The position numbers were made by a program, and so were the translations under genes. The notes under the pieces are model-generated. The model was not told the DNA's origin, did not search any database, and saw only the letters and a list, made by a program, of their open reading frames with translations. From Desulfobacter hydrogenophilus (lineage in GTDB: Bacteria; Desulfobacterota; Desulfobacteria; Desulfobacterales; Desulfobacteraceae): a stretch of DNA of 64,000 nucleotides. This document shows, piece after piece, positions 9,145-17,250 of the stretch (positions are counted from its first letter, which is position 1; each line of letters begins with the position of its first letter). The DNA lies in assembly GCF_004319545.1 (NCBI RefSeq), contig NZ_CP036313.1, positions 1,486,001-1,550,000 on the forward strand, given 5' to 3'.

Positions 9145-9699
9145 ATGACTATTTTTCTTGCCATCATACTCGGTATTTTTTTTGGATTTGCGCTGCAACG
9201 GGTGGGTGCTACCAATCCGGCAAACATTATCAACATGCTGCGCCTGACCGATCTACACTTGATGAAAGCCATCTTTTTTGCCATTGGCCTCAGTTCAACC
9301 CTATTATTTGTACTTATGAGTATCGGTGTCATCGATCCGGGACATCTTTCCGTTAAAAGCAGTTACGTTGGCGTGATTGTCGGCGGGGCTATTATGGGAG
9401 TCGGGTTTGCCGTGGCCGGTTACTGCCCGGGCACGGGATTGACAGCCCTTGCCGATGGCCGTAAAGATGCCCTTTTTTTCGTGTGTGGCGGGCTTTTAGG
9501 CGCCCTGATTTACACGTTGGTATACGGCAGTATTAAAAATACCTGGTTGTTTAATAACATAGCAGGCGGCAAAGTTATGCTGGCCACAGGTTCGGATACG
9601 TTTCAAGCACTTTTACCCGCCATTCCGGGTACCCTGTTGGCAGTCGGCATTGGGATCGCTTTTATGATCATCGCATGGATTCTACCAAAAAAAGTATAA
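9145..9699 (+). CDS. YeeE/YedE family transporter half-protein, second subunit
   Basis: A 184-residue membrane protein paired with the preceding gene (10-base gap, good GGAGGT ribosome site). The family motif appears as AGYCPGTGLTALADGRKDA near residue 92, with the conserved cysteine. There are four to five hydrophobic helices. The two proteins together would make one full-length YedE-like channel of about 370 residues. A hairpin with a T-run at 9761-9800 ends the unit. The substrate is unproven; thiosulfate, sulfide/polysulfide or selenium species are the candidates known for the family. Confidence 0.9.
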   Translation: MTIFLAIILGIFFGFALQRVGATNPANIINMLRLTDLHLMKAIFFAIGLSSTLLFVLMSIGVIDPGHLSVKSSYVGVIVGGAIMGVGFAVAGYCPGTGLTALADGRKDALFFVCGGLLGALIYTLVYGSIKNTWLFNNIAGGKVMLATGSDTFQALLPAIPGTLLAVGIGIAFMIIAWILPKKV

Positions 9700-9760
9700 T
9701 TTTGACTTGAACGCAAAAAATTATTTTTGGGGCCAGCTGAATAGCGGAGCCCATGTTGAC

Positions 9761-9800
9761 AAAATAGCCTATATGCAAAATTTGCCTATGGGCTATTTTT
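9761..9800 (+). terminator. Rho-independent terminator after the yedE pair
   Basis: AAAATAGCC at 9761-9769 pairs with GGCTATTTT at 9791-9799 around a 21-base loop, and the right arm runs into five Ts. It lies about 60 bases beyond the second yedE stop. Confidence 0.7.
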
Positions 9801-9839
9801 CGTTGAAACAAATATTTTTTAAATTTGGGGAATGTCCAA

Positions 9840-10180
9840 GAGGATGGATAATATATTAAGTATTATTTTAAAAAGAATAATAGTAATAATAACCAAGTAT
9901 CAAATGTTTATAACTGTTTTAATTATTTGATATCATTGAGTATTACTTTATTTTTCCTGTTGATAATTTGGAATAAAAGATTTTTAAAAATATAAGGTAT
10001 TGAAAGCCTATTTTTCAAAGGTCCATAAAGCAGGCTTTTTAAACAATATATTGTCAAGATTGAATCCAATCCCTGATACCCTTTAAATTCGATGCATTCC
10101 AGTCATCTGACCTCCTTTTCTCGATGAATTTTAAAAACAGGGTGTCAATAACTTTGATAATTTTCATGATTAAATTTGGT
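9840..10180. repeat. Imperfect direct repeat, copy B (right flank of the yedE pair)
   Basis: Second copy of the repeat described at 8180-8510, in the same orientation. It includes the hairpin arms AAAGCCT (10003) and AGGCTTT (10032). Its right third is closer to the live rdgC locus near 23450-23600 than copy A is. Confidence 0.75.
10054..10180 (-). pseudogene. Detached 3' end of an rdgC-associated gene (ghost B)
   Basis: The minus strand encodes about 42 codons, from LIMKIIKVIDTL through SDDWNASNLKGIRDWIQS to a stop. They are nearly identical to the C-terminus of the intact protein at 23486-24019 (three differences in the last 32 residues) and end at the same stop position. Nothing upstream matches, so it is a 3' fragment without its gene. 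It is less decayed than ghost A. Confidence 0.8.
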
Positions 10181-10741
10181 AAGTAGTTGTAGTGACAATG
10201 AATAATTCAATTCTGGTTCTGTTTATACGTTTCTATAAATCATATATCATGAATACCACCGACACCTTGAGTTGATCTGCTCAATTTTATGTTTCATCCC
10301 CCCAATAACAAAAGAAGTCAACGCCTTTTCAATATTGGCTTAGGAGTCCTTAAATACCGTTATGTTGCGAGTGGGCTTAACTTCTTGAATTTAAAAAATA
10401 TCCGAACAATGCTCGTGCAAGTTGATATCTCCTTATAATTAAATAGGTTACGACGAATTTGTAAAATCCGGAAAAACGACTGGCTACATAATTTTTTTCA
10501 ACGTTTTTAGCCTCTATGATCAAAATTATAGTTCATATGACAAGGCTAAAGCCCTTTCGCTATTAGAGCCTATGAACAAGCAGAAAGCGGCTGGGTAGAA
10601 TTTTTTAAATAGGGCGGGGTCCCGCTGGGTCAGGCGGGGTAAAACTAGCAACATAAAAAACTCGCTACATAAATACCGGTACGTTCACCCCAGGAAAAAT
10701 CGAATTGGTTGGAATTGTAAATATCGAACTCCACTTTAAGT
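10181..10741. other. Non-coding AT-rich stretch before the IS630-type element
   Basis: About 560 bases without a supportable ORF, RNA or repeat. The composition is uneven, with a short GC-rich patch near 10610-10645 (GGGCGGGGTCCCGC). It looks like scarred DNA between the rdgC ghost and the insertion element. Confidence 0.4.
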
Positions 10742-10829
10742 ATGTGGACAAAAATAATTTTTGTTTTATCTTGCTTTGCAATAAATCATTGTTGTTGTTT
10801 TAATTTGCATAGCATAGCAAGGATATCAG

Positions 10830-11324
10830 ATGGAACGTACGGGTAGAAAATTTGTTTCTCCAATTGAGCCGTTGGCATTAAAATGGCTGTCACTTATTGA
10901 ATTTTCGGATGAAGAGTCAAACCGTACTAAACTCAGGGCTCAAGCAATCCGATTGAGTAACTCTGGGTATAGTATCAATCAGATTTCACAAATATGTTTG
11001 ACTACTCAGGAAACAGTTTCGAAGTGGATCGATGGGTGGGAAAAATATCAATTTGACTCTTTAATTGATAAACCACGTCCTGGAAGAACACCACTGATCC
11101 CTGGTGAGAAGCATGATGAAGTTATTGATATTGTAAAGAAAAATCCAAAACAACTTAAAAGTGCCATTACTGAGATAGAGGAAGTATTTGGTGAAAAAAT
11201 CAGCGTAAAAACCCTGAAGCGGATTATAAAAAAAAACTGCGTTGGTGCCGGGGACGGAAATCTCTCAAAAGCAAGCGCAATGAGGATGAGTTCAGGGAAG
11301 CGCAAAAAGGGATCGAAATTTTGA
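10830..11324 (+). CDS. IS630 transposase, N-terminal frame (helix-turn-helix part)
   Basis: A 164-residue frame with a homeodomain-like DNA-binding region (AIRLSNSGYSINQISQICLT ... SKWIDGW) and a second winged-helix part ending at VKTLKRIIKK. After the nine-A run at 11228-11236 this frame loses similarity (NCVGAGDGN...). The -1 frame continues the protein as LRWCRGRKSLKSKR and joins the catalytic part. The intact transposase is therefore probably made by -1 frameshifting or transcript slippage in the A-run, as is known for several IS630 members. Confidence 0.85.
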   Translation: MERTGRKFVSPIEPLALKWLSLIEFSDEESNRTKLRAQAIRLSNSGYSINQISQICLTTQETVSKWIDGWEKYQFDSLIDKPRPGRTPLIPGEKHDEVIDIVKKNPKQLKSAITEIEEVFGEKISVKTLKRIIKKNCVGAGDGNLSKASAMRMSSGKRKKGSKF

Positions 11325-11842
11325 AACACGAAGATGATGCAGATGTCATTGATTTGCATTATTTTGATGAATCCGGCTTTACCGGGGTGCCTGATGTTCC
11401 ATATGCCTGGCAGGATGGAGATGAGCAGCTTTTGCTTCCGACTGGAAAAACTTCAAGAATCAATGTATTGGGATTCTTGAGTAGACAGAATGACTTCTTT
11501 CCTTATGTTTTTGATTGCCCGGTCACTTCAGATATTGTAGTGGCTTGCTTTGATGCTTTTTCACTTTCCATAGCAAAAAGAACCATCGTTGTTCTGGATA
11601 ACGCTCCAATACATCATAGCGCCATTTTTAAGGATCAAATTGAAAAATGGGAAGAAAGAGGACTTTTTCTTTATTTTATCCCCAAATATTCACCAGAACT
11701 GAATTTGATTGAAATTTTATGGAAACATATCAAGTATTTTTGGTTATCGCCCTCAGCTTATAAAGGATTCAAATTTTTGAAGGCAGAATTGGACAATATA
11801 TTGGCAAATGTCGGCAAGGAATTTAGGATCTCATTTTCTTAA
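11321..11842 (+). CDS. IS630 transposase, C-terminal frame (DDE catalytic part)
   Basis: A 173-residue frame with the IS630 DDE superfamily motifs: first acid in DLHYFDESGF, second in VVLDNAPIHHS, third in YSPELNLIEILWKHIK. The coding sense actually enters this frame at the A-run near 11234, upstream of the first ATG. Together the two frames give about 337 residues, the normal size. No inactivating stop is seen beyond the frameshift. Confidence 0.88.
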   Translation: MKHEDDADVIDLHYFDESGFTGVPDVPYAWQDGDEQLLLPTGKTSRINVLGFLSRQNDFFPYVFDCPVTSDIVVACFDAFSLSIAKRTIVVLDNAPIHHSAIFKDQIEKWEERGLFLYFIPKYSPELNLIEILWKHIKYFWLSPSAYKGFKFLKAELDNILANVGKEFRISFS

Positions 11843-12026
11843 TATAGATTTATTTTTGTCTATCTGCTTAAAAGGCTTTCCCTGGCAACATCAAAAATCT
11901 CTCAATAATATTTCAACTATCCCTTCCTGTTTCAAAATAATAATAGATCAGCCTTCATATCATCAATGAAGTGGGCTTGACCTTATATGTACCCTGATAA
12001 TTTTTCAGGGAAAGATAAAAAAGCAC

Positions 12027-12060
12027 TTGACACTTAGTTTACTAATCGTTAGCTTGCTAA
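12027..12060 (+). promoter_or_regulatory. Promoter with two MarR-type operators
   Basis: TTGACA at 12027-12032 is followed directly by two identical-format palindromes, TTAGTTTACTAA (12034-12045) and TTAGCTTGCTAA (12049-12060). The repressor would cover the -10 region and start site of the marR gene 28 bases downstream. The same TTAG-N4-CTAA format recurs before the ferredoxin gene at 12672. Confidence 0.7.
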
Positions 12061-12087
12061 TTAAAAAAATAAAAGAAAAACAAAATT

Positions 12088-12534
12088 ATGAAATATGAAG
12101 ATTTAGATAGACCTTTAATGCATCTTTTCATGCACATAGGAAAACTGCTAAATGATAGGTTAAGAAGTGCTCTTGGCGAAGGCGGAATTCATTTTGGGCA
12201 GGTCAGAGTTCTTGTTTCATTGATGCGGCACAGTGAATTGACCCAAAGAATGGTCGGGCAAGGGCTGGACATCAAACCCGCGACGGTCACCAATATGGTG
12301 AAAAAAATGGATAAGTCCGGGCTGATTGACCGAAAACGAGACATAAATGATGATAGAATCATAAACGTCACTCTAACTTCAAAAGGGAAAGAGGCCGCCA
12401 ATTTCGCCCTAACCGTGATGGAGCAGATTGAAGATGAGATCCGCTCAGAACTTTCCCAACGAAAAATCGATGGATTGCATCCTCCCCTTGAAAGGGTCCG
12501 CAACACCCTTGGCGGCTCTGATCCAAGTATATAA
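12088..12534 (+). CDS. MarR family transcriptional regulator
   Basis: A 148-residue winged-helix regulator. The HTH core is LTQRMVGQGLDIKPATVTNMVKKM, split as LTQRMVGQGLDIK and PATVTNMVKKMDKSG (about residues 52-78). It is followed by the wing LIDRKRDINDDRIINVTLTSKG, with the conserved D-R pair of the MarR beta-hairpin. MarR proteins bind short palindromes as dimers and are usually released by small, often phenolic or toxic, ligands or by oxidation. Two candidate operators overlap its own promoter and one lies before the next gene, so it probably represses itself and the redox cluster downstream. Confidence 0.92.
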   Translation: MKYEDLDRPLMHLFMHIGKLLNDRLRSALGEGGIHFGQVRVLVSLMRHSELTQRMVGQGLDIKPATVTNMVKKMDKSGLIDRKRDINDDRIINVTLTSKGKEAANFALTVMEQIEDEIRSELSQRKIDGLHPPLERVRNTLGGSDPSI

Positions 12535-12671
12535 GGGACTCAGATAGAAAACATTTTAAATTTTCAATAACTGCCACGGGCAGACCATATTCTGACCTCG
12601 GTCCGCCCACAACGAAGCATGAAATATTGTTAGGCACACCTACTCTTTGATATAAAACATGACCCATAAGA

Positions 12672-12698
12672 TTAGATATCTAAATATTTAACATCTAA
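12672..12698 (+). promoter_or_regulatory. Candidate MarR operator before the redox operon
   Basis: TTAGATATCTAA (12672-12683) is a perfect 12-base palindrome in the same TTAG-N4-CTAA format as the two sites before marR. A degenerate neighbour, TTTAACATCTAA, follows at 12687-12698. They sit 19-45 bases before the ferredoxin start, in promoter or leader position. Confidence 0.6.
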
Positions 12699-12716
12699 TA
12701 GAATTGGAGGAAAGCA

Positions 12717-12932
12717 ATGACCATAAAAAAAATTACAGGATGTATCGGTTGCGGCACCTGTGTAGAAACATGTCCCACCGATGTCATCCGCCAAGACCCA
12801 AAGACGAAAAAAGCGTTCATCGCGTATCCGGCTGACTGCCAGATATGTCACTTGTGCCGGATGTACTGTCCGGTGGATGCAATCACCATTTCACCGGAGA
12901 AATCTATTCCGGTTGTGGTTTCATGGGGGTAA
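12717..12932 (+). CDS. Small 2[4Fe-4S] ferredoxin-like protein
   Basis: A 71-residue protein with two complete cluster motifs, CIGCGTCVETCP (residues 9-20) and CQICHLCRMYCP. This predicts two cubane iron-sulfur clusters and an electron-transfer role. It ends with ISPEKSIPVVVSWG, very close to the end of the second ferredoxin at 19024. The ribosome site TTGGAGGAAAG is strong. No signal peptide is present although the neighbouring flavoproteins carry Tat signals. It may ride along as a folded partner, as happens with other Tat complexes, or act on the cytoplasmic side. The arrangement recalls the small iron-sulfur subunits of AprAB-like enzymes. Confidence 0.9.
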   Translation: MTIKKITGCIGCGTCVETCPTDVIRQDPKTKKAFIAYPADCQICHLCRMYCPVDAITISPEKSIPVVVSWG

Positions 12933-13558
12933 AAATGAACACCTATATTACGAGCCGTTTTTTCAGACAGATATTGCTGGCGTTTACCGGAATGCCGCTG
13001 CTGATTTGGGCCATGGGTAATTTTCCGGAGCGTTCGGTGTTGAAAGACTCTCTTTCTGTTATAACGGTTCTGGCCTTTTGCCAGATGATTGGACAGTTTT
13101 TTTGGACAAGGATGAATGGAACCGCTGTTAAACAGCTTAAGATGATTCGATTGATAAAATACCATAAAATCATGGGGTATACCTTGGTCTTCCTTCTGTT
13201 GCTCCATCCGATCTGCCTGGTGGTTCCACGGTTTTTTGAGTCGGGGATTTCCCCGGTTGACGCGTTTATCACCCTCATCACAACCATGAACCAGGGGGTT
13301 GTGATGGGTATCATTGCATGGTGTTTGATGCTGGTATTGGGAATTACCTCGTTTGCCCGGGAAAAGTTACCCATGAAGTACAAAACCTGGCGGGTTTTCC
13401 ATGGCATTCTGGCATTGCTGTTTATTGCTGTTGCCGCATGGCACGCCATTGATCTTGGCCGCCATTTTAACCTTTCCATGTCAATTTTAATTCTATTGGG
13501 TAAACCTCCACCTCCGGTGGAGGACTCGAAAAGTTTGACAGTTCCGGGAGTTGAAAAT

Positions 13559-13607
13559 AAACAACCTTCCTTAAGTTAGCCGCTCAAAGCTATTAAAGGA
13601 AGGTTGT
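13559..13607 (+). promoter_or_regulatory. Hairpin over the tnpA ribosome-binding site
   Basis: ACAACCTTCCTT, about 13560-13571, is the exact complement of AAGGAAGGTTGT, which ends at 13607 directly before the ATG. The stem buries the AAGGAAGG ribosome site. A similar 5' stem-loop is known to repress transposase translation in IS200. Confidence 0.75.
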
Positions 13608-14039
13608 ATGAAAGATTATAAAAGTTTAAAGCATTCAAAGTGGTATTGCAAGTATCATGTGGTTTGGATTCCAAAATATCGGAAGAAAGTTATTTACGGG
13701 CAATTACGTCGGGAACTGGGGTCAATACTACATGGTTTGGCAAAACAAAAAGAATGCGAGATCGAAGAAGGACATTTGATGACAGACCATGTTCATATGC
13801 TGATCTCCATTCCACCCAAATTTGCCGTGGCTCAGGTAGTTGGGTTCATCAAGGGGAAAAGTGCTATTCAGATAGCACGTCAGTTTTGTGGTAAAAAAAG
13901 GAACTATAATGGTGAAAAATTTTGGGCCAGAGGTTATTTTGCATCAACAGTAGGAATCGACGAACAAATTGTTCGAGCATATATCCGGCATCAAGAAAAA
14001 GAGGATCAACGTTGCGAACAGATGAACTTGTTTGATTAA
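13608..14039 (+). CDS. tnpA: IS200/IS605-type transposase TnpA (Y1 HUH)
   Basis: A 143-residue single-strand DNA transposase. It has the HUH motif as DHVHMLIS near residue 60 and a C-terminal helix carrying the nucleophilic tyrosine (VRAYIRHQE). The N-terminal KYHVVWIPKYRKKVI block is typical. Length and motifs are complete, so the enzyme may be active. It sits on the same strand as, and inside, the cytochrome gene. Confidence 0.93.
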   Translation: MKDYKSLKHSKWYCKYHVVWIPKYRKKVIYGQLRRELGSILHGLAKQKECEIEEGHLMTDHVHMLISIPPKFAVAQVVGFIKGKSAIQIARQFCGKKRNYNGEKFWARGYFASTVGIDEQIVRAYIRHQEKEDQRCEQMNLFD

Positions 14040-14199
14040 ACCGCGCCTTTAGGCGCTTTTAAAAGACCGCTTTGAGCGGTTAACAATCAAGCCCCCAGTT
14101 TCACTGGGGGTCATGACTTCGATTTTGACAACAGGCGGAATTTTGCTTGTTTTAAAAACCTATATGTTTAAAAAACACAAAAAAATTAGTGAGGAATAA

Positions 14200-15954
14200 A
14201 TGACAAGTTCCCAAGCACCAAAAGAGATCTCCCGCCGCAAGTTCATGACAGTGGCAGGTGGCGCCGCAGGTCTGGCGGCAATGGCCGCCATGGGATTATC
14301 CCCGGACCGGGGAGAGTACAGTCCCAATATCTCTAAAGTTGATGTCAGCAAAATAACCTATAACGAAAACCAAGCGGATGTACTGATTATCGGCGGCGGA
14401 ATGGCAGGAGTGTTTGCAGCTGTCAAGGCCCATGATGCCGGTTCCCGGGTTTTGATGGTTTCCAAGGGCAGGCTCGGCTCATCCGGGATGACACCGTTTG
14501 CCAAGGGGATTTTCGCCTATGACCCGGCAACGGCCAAAATGAGCCTTGATCAGTTCGTCGAAACGGTTTCCCGCTCTGCCCTGGGTACGAACAATCCCGT
14601 GTACACCCGGCAAATGGCGGAGCACTCCCTTGCCCGTGTCAATGAACTCAAAGAATGGGGCTTTTTTAAATCACCTCTTTACAACAAGAGCTTTAATAAC
14701 CCCATCAAAGAAAGAAATATCCCTGTCAAAGAAAGAATCGTAATTACCCATCTCATCAAAGAAAAAGACCGAATTGCAGGTGCTGCAGGCTTCAGTCTGG
14801 ATGAAGAAAAGGTTCATTTTTTCAAAGCCAAAAGTGTGATCTTATGCACCGGGGCCGGCGGTTTCAAGCCCAATGGCTTTCCGATTTGTGATCTCACCCA
14901 CGACGGCAGTGTCATGGCCTATAATATTGGCGCCAAAGTGACCGGCAAGGAGTGGAACGACGGACATCCCGGAAAGGCAAAAAACGCTGCGGCCTGTTTT
15001 GACGGATGGGGGGATATGTTTGAACAAAAACCCGGCATAAATGGTGTGGAAGTCCGCCATGATTTGGGTGTGGATCTAAATTACAAAGCCTATATGTCCG
15101 GAAATCCAATTAAAATGGGCGGTCCCGGGCAAAAAGAAGGGAAGGCCGTAAAAGGTGGGCCGTATGTTCCCGAAGAATTCAAACAAAATGGCCCTCACCA
15201 GGGCGAACAGGGGCCCGGACCGGGTGGCACGCACAAGGAAGGTGGAGCACCTCCTGGAATGGCGGGAACACTCGTGGGCGGTTCTTCTGCAGGGATGGCT
15301 ATCCACAAATCAGAGGGGTTGGTCCCCATCAACGAGAAGTGTGAATCAAACATCCCAGGCTTATACGCTGCCGGTGATGCATTAGGTTCCCATATGGCTG
15401 GGGCAATTTATACCCAGATAGGATCCTCATTGGCCGGTTCTGCGGTACAAGGTGCTGTCGCTGGTAAATCTGCTTCTGAATATTGCCAGGGCGTTGAAAT
15501 GCCCATAATCTCAAAAGCCAAGATGAATGACGTGCAGGAAGAGATACTTGCACCTTTAAAGAGAGAGGCCGGTTATAGCCCTTCCTGGGTGACGCAGACG
15601 TTGCAAGGCATCATGATTCCTAATTTCATAATATACATAAAGAAAGAGAACCTTTTAAAAGCGGCACTGGCCTACGTTGAAGAGTTGAGAGATCATCACA
15701 TGCCAATGCTTAGGGCTGCAGATTTACATGAATTACGGCTGGCTTTTGAAACCGCCAACATGATTATCAGTGCTGAAATGAAGCTCAAGGCATCACTCAT
15801 GCGAAAAGAGAGCCGCTGCAGCCACTTTCGCCTGGATTATCCTGAGATGGACACCCAAAACTGGAATGCCTGGATCAATATCTATAAGAACAGTGACGGT
15901 TCAATGAAACTCGAAAAACAGTCTTTTGACAGCTGGCCGACGGCAAAGAGCTGA
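14200..15954 (+). CDS. Tat-exported FAD-dependent oxidoreductase (fumarate reductase/AprA-like flavoprotein), first copy
   Basis: A 584-residue flavoprotein with a twin-arginine signal (SRRKFM at residues 11-16, then an alanine-rich hydrophobic stretch). The FAD-binding GGGMAG turn is near residue 66, and the second FAD contact NIPGLYAAGDALGSHMAGA is near residues 385-405. The family includes succinate dehydrogenase/fumarate reductase and APS reductase flavoproteins, which hand electrons between FAD and iron-sulfur partners. The C-terminus (MRKESRCSHFRLDYPEMD) is like that family. A Gly/Pro-rich insert covers about residues 306-358 and is unusual. I cannot identify the substrate. The gene follows the cytochrome stop directly, with GAGG as ribosome site. 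Confidence 0.88.
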   Translation: MTSSQAPKEISRRKFMTVAGGAAGLAAMAAMGLSPDRGEYSPNISKVDVSKITYNENQADVLIIGGGMAGVFAAVKAHDAGSRVLMVSKGRLGSSGMTPFAKGIFAYDPATAKMSLDQFVETVSRSALGTNNPVYTRQMAEHSLARVNELKEWGFFKSPLYNKSFNNPIKERNIPVKERIVITHLIKEKDRIAGAAGFSLDEEKVHFFKAKSVILCTGAGGFKPNGFPICDLTHDGSVMAYNIGAKVTGKEWNDGHPGKAKNAAACFDGWGDMFEQKPGINGVEVRHDLGVDLNYKAYMSGNPIKMGGPGQKEGKAVKGGPYVPEEFKQNGPHQGEQGPGPGGTHKEGGAPPGMAGTLVGGSSAGMAIHKSEGLVPINEKCESNIPGLYAAGDALGSHMAGAIYTQIGSSLAGSAVQGAVAGKSASEYCQGVEMPIISKAKMNDVQEEILAPLKREAGYSPSWVTQTLQGIMIPNFIIYIKKENLLKAALAYVEELRDHHMPMLRAADLHELRLAFETANMIISAEMKLKASLMRKESRCSHFRLDYPEMDTQNWNAWINIYKNSDGSMKLEKQSFDSWPTAKS

Positions 15955-16000
15955 ATGGCTTTCACGGAACCCATCCTGCATCCCCTGGAAACTGTTTAGA

Positions 16001-17203
16001 ATGATCCAGAAACAAAAATATCTCAAAGATAAGGGGATGCTCGCCCTGCTGGCATTTATCAGTGCTTTTCCTCCGCTGTCAACGGACCTGTACCTGCCGG
16101 CGCTGCCCCAGATGAAAGAGATCCTGAACACAACACAATCCCAGGTGAATCTCACACTGAGTATGTTCTTTGTTTTTTATGCAATCGGCTTGCTGTTCTG
16201 GGGGCCCTTAAGTGAAAAGTACGGGCGAAAACCCATATTACTAATAGGTATGGTTATTTACACTATTTCCAGTATCATGTGCGGTTTTTCACAAAGTGTG
16301 GGCCAGTTGATAGTAGGACGAATCATTCAGGCCATTGGCGGAAGCGCTGCCACTGCCGTCTCTACAGCCATGGTAAAAGATTTATACAGCGGACGAAAGC
16401 GGGAAAAGGTTATGGCTATGGTCATGTCCATGGTGATTATCGCCCCGATTGTAGCACCGGTTATCGGTGCATTCCTGCTTGAGTATGTTTCATGGGAAGT
16501 CGTTTTCTTTGTATTGGCCGGAGTGGGGGCAACCGCCTTGATGGCTGGTGCGTTGCTGGAAGAAACCATAGACAATCGCTATACCGATTCCGTATGGCGC
16601 TCCTGGGGACGTCTTGCAGTCGTCCTGAAAAATCCGAATTTTTCAATCTTGCTTGCTATTTTCTCCACAATATCCATGTCCATCATGACCTTTCTTGCGG
16701 CCTCGTCCTTTATCTACATTAATGGCTTTGGCCTGAACGAACGTGAATTCAGCTATTTCCTTACCTTTAATGCTGTTTTCGCCATGATCGGCCCCATGCT
16801 GTATGTGAAATTATCCCGACATTTCAAATCCCAGGCAATCATCTCGGCTGGATTTCCTGTGTTCATTTTGTGTGGCATATCAGTTGCCACGGTCGGACAT
16901 GTTTCCCCCTGGACGTTTGCATTATCTGCAGCCCTGGCGACCCTGATTGTAGATGGCATGCGAGTACCGGGAATCAACCTCATGCTTGAACAACAACAAA
17001 ACGATACCGGTTCAGCTTCCGCTTTGATTAATTTCTTTGGGATGCTCCTGGGCAGTCTCGGAATGCATCTTGTTTCACTCAACCCCAATGACCTCATACT
17101 GGCTCTGGGCTGCATCCAGATCATGATTGGTCTGACCAGTGGGATTTTATGGTTCGTGATCCGGAACAGACCTTTTGTGCAGTATGCCTTTCAAGAGGGG
17201 TAA
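16001..17203 (+). CDS. MFS transporter, Bcr/CflA (drug resistance) type
   Basis: A 400-residue, 12-helix major facilitator. PPLSTDLYLPALPQM near residues 22-36 is the hallmark of the Bcr/CflA family of drug/H+ antiporters, and GPLSEKYGRKP is the MFS loop 2-3 motif. I start at ATG 16001 (MIQKQKYL) because the longer frame begins inside the flavoprotein gene; the ribosome site is weak. It sits between the two flavoprotein genes, 46 bases after the first, so it is likely co-transcribed. Exporting a toxic substrate or product of the pathway is a reasonable inference, also consistent with MarR control. Confidence 0.9.
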   Translation: MIQKQKYLKDKGMLALLAFISAFPPLSTDLYLPALPQMKEILNTTQSQVNLTLSMFFVFYAIGLLFWGPLSEKYGRKPILLIGMVIYTISSIMCGFSQSVGQLIVGRIIQAIGGSAATAVSTAMVKDLYSGRKREKVMAMVMSMVIIAPIVAPVIGAFLLEYVSWEVVFFVLAGVGATALMAGALLEETIDNRYTDSVWRSWGRLAVVLKNPNFSILLAIFSTISMSIMTFLAASSFIYINGFGLNEREFSYFLTFNAVFAMIGPMLYVKLSRHFKSQAIISAGFPVFILCGISVATVGHVSPWTFALSAALATLIVDGMRVPGINLMLEQQQNDTGSASALINFFGMLLGSLGMHLVSLNPNDLILALGCIQIMIGLTSGILWFVIRNRPFVQYAFQEG

Positions 17204-17250
17204 TTGAAAAAAAAATAATGACAATATAACCAATATTTAAAGGGGACAGT

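Larger units (their letters stand above)
10742..11866 (+). mobile_element. IS630-family insertion sequence
   Basis: The element contains a split IS630-type transposase and short terminal inverted repeats. On the left, TGTGGACAAAAATAA (about 10744-10758) matches the reverse complement of the right end (about 11846-11865, core GACAAAAATAA). A TA dinucleotide is present at the left boundary, as expected for the family's TA target. Exact ends are uncertain by a few bases. Confidence 0.75.
13502..14118 (+). mobile_element. IS200/IS605-type insertion sequence (tnpA only)
   Basis: About 617 bases with a single tnpA gene and subterminal hairpins instead of inverted repeats. The left hairpin is CCTCCACC TCC GGTGGAGG at 13505-13523; the right hairpin is CCCCCAG TTTCA CTGGGGG at 14092-14110. 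Two smaller hairpins (GCGCCTTTAGGCGC, ACCGCTTTGAGCGGT) follow the gene. No tnpB is present. The ends are inferred from restoring the reading frame of the interrupted cytochrome gene and could shift by a few bases. As expected for this family there is no target duplication. Confidence 0.85.
12935..14199 (+). pseudogene. Ferric-reductase-like membrane b-type cytochrome, interrupted by an IS200-type element
   Basis: The 5' part (12935 to about 13501) encodes a ferric-reductase-like transmembrane domain with about six helices. It has two histidine pairs suitable for heme: YHKIMGY with LLLHP, and FHGI with AWHAIDLGRH. The frame then runs into the IS200-type element and ends artificially at 13579 after KPPPPVEDSKS. 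Beyond the element, bases about 14119-14199 encode SILTTGGILLVLKTYMFKK and a natural stop. This restores the missing end of the last helix, and the stop abuts the next ATG. The intact protein would be about 216 residues. The natural start is ATG 12935, preceded by GGGGGT. As it stands the product has a replaced C-terminus; whether it still works is unclear. It would pass electrons across the membrane to the ferredoxin/flavoprotein partners. Confidence 0.8.
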
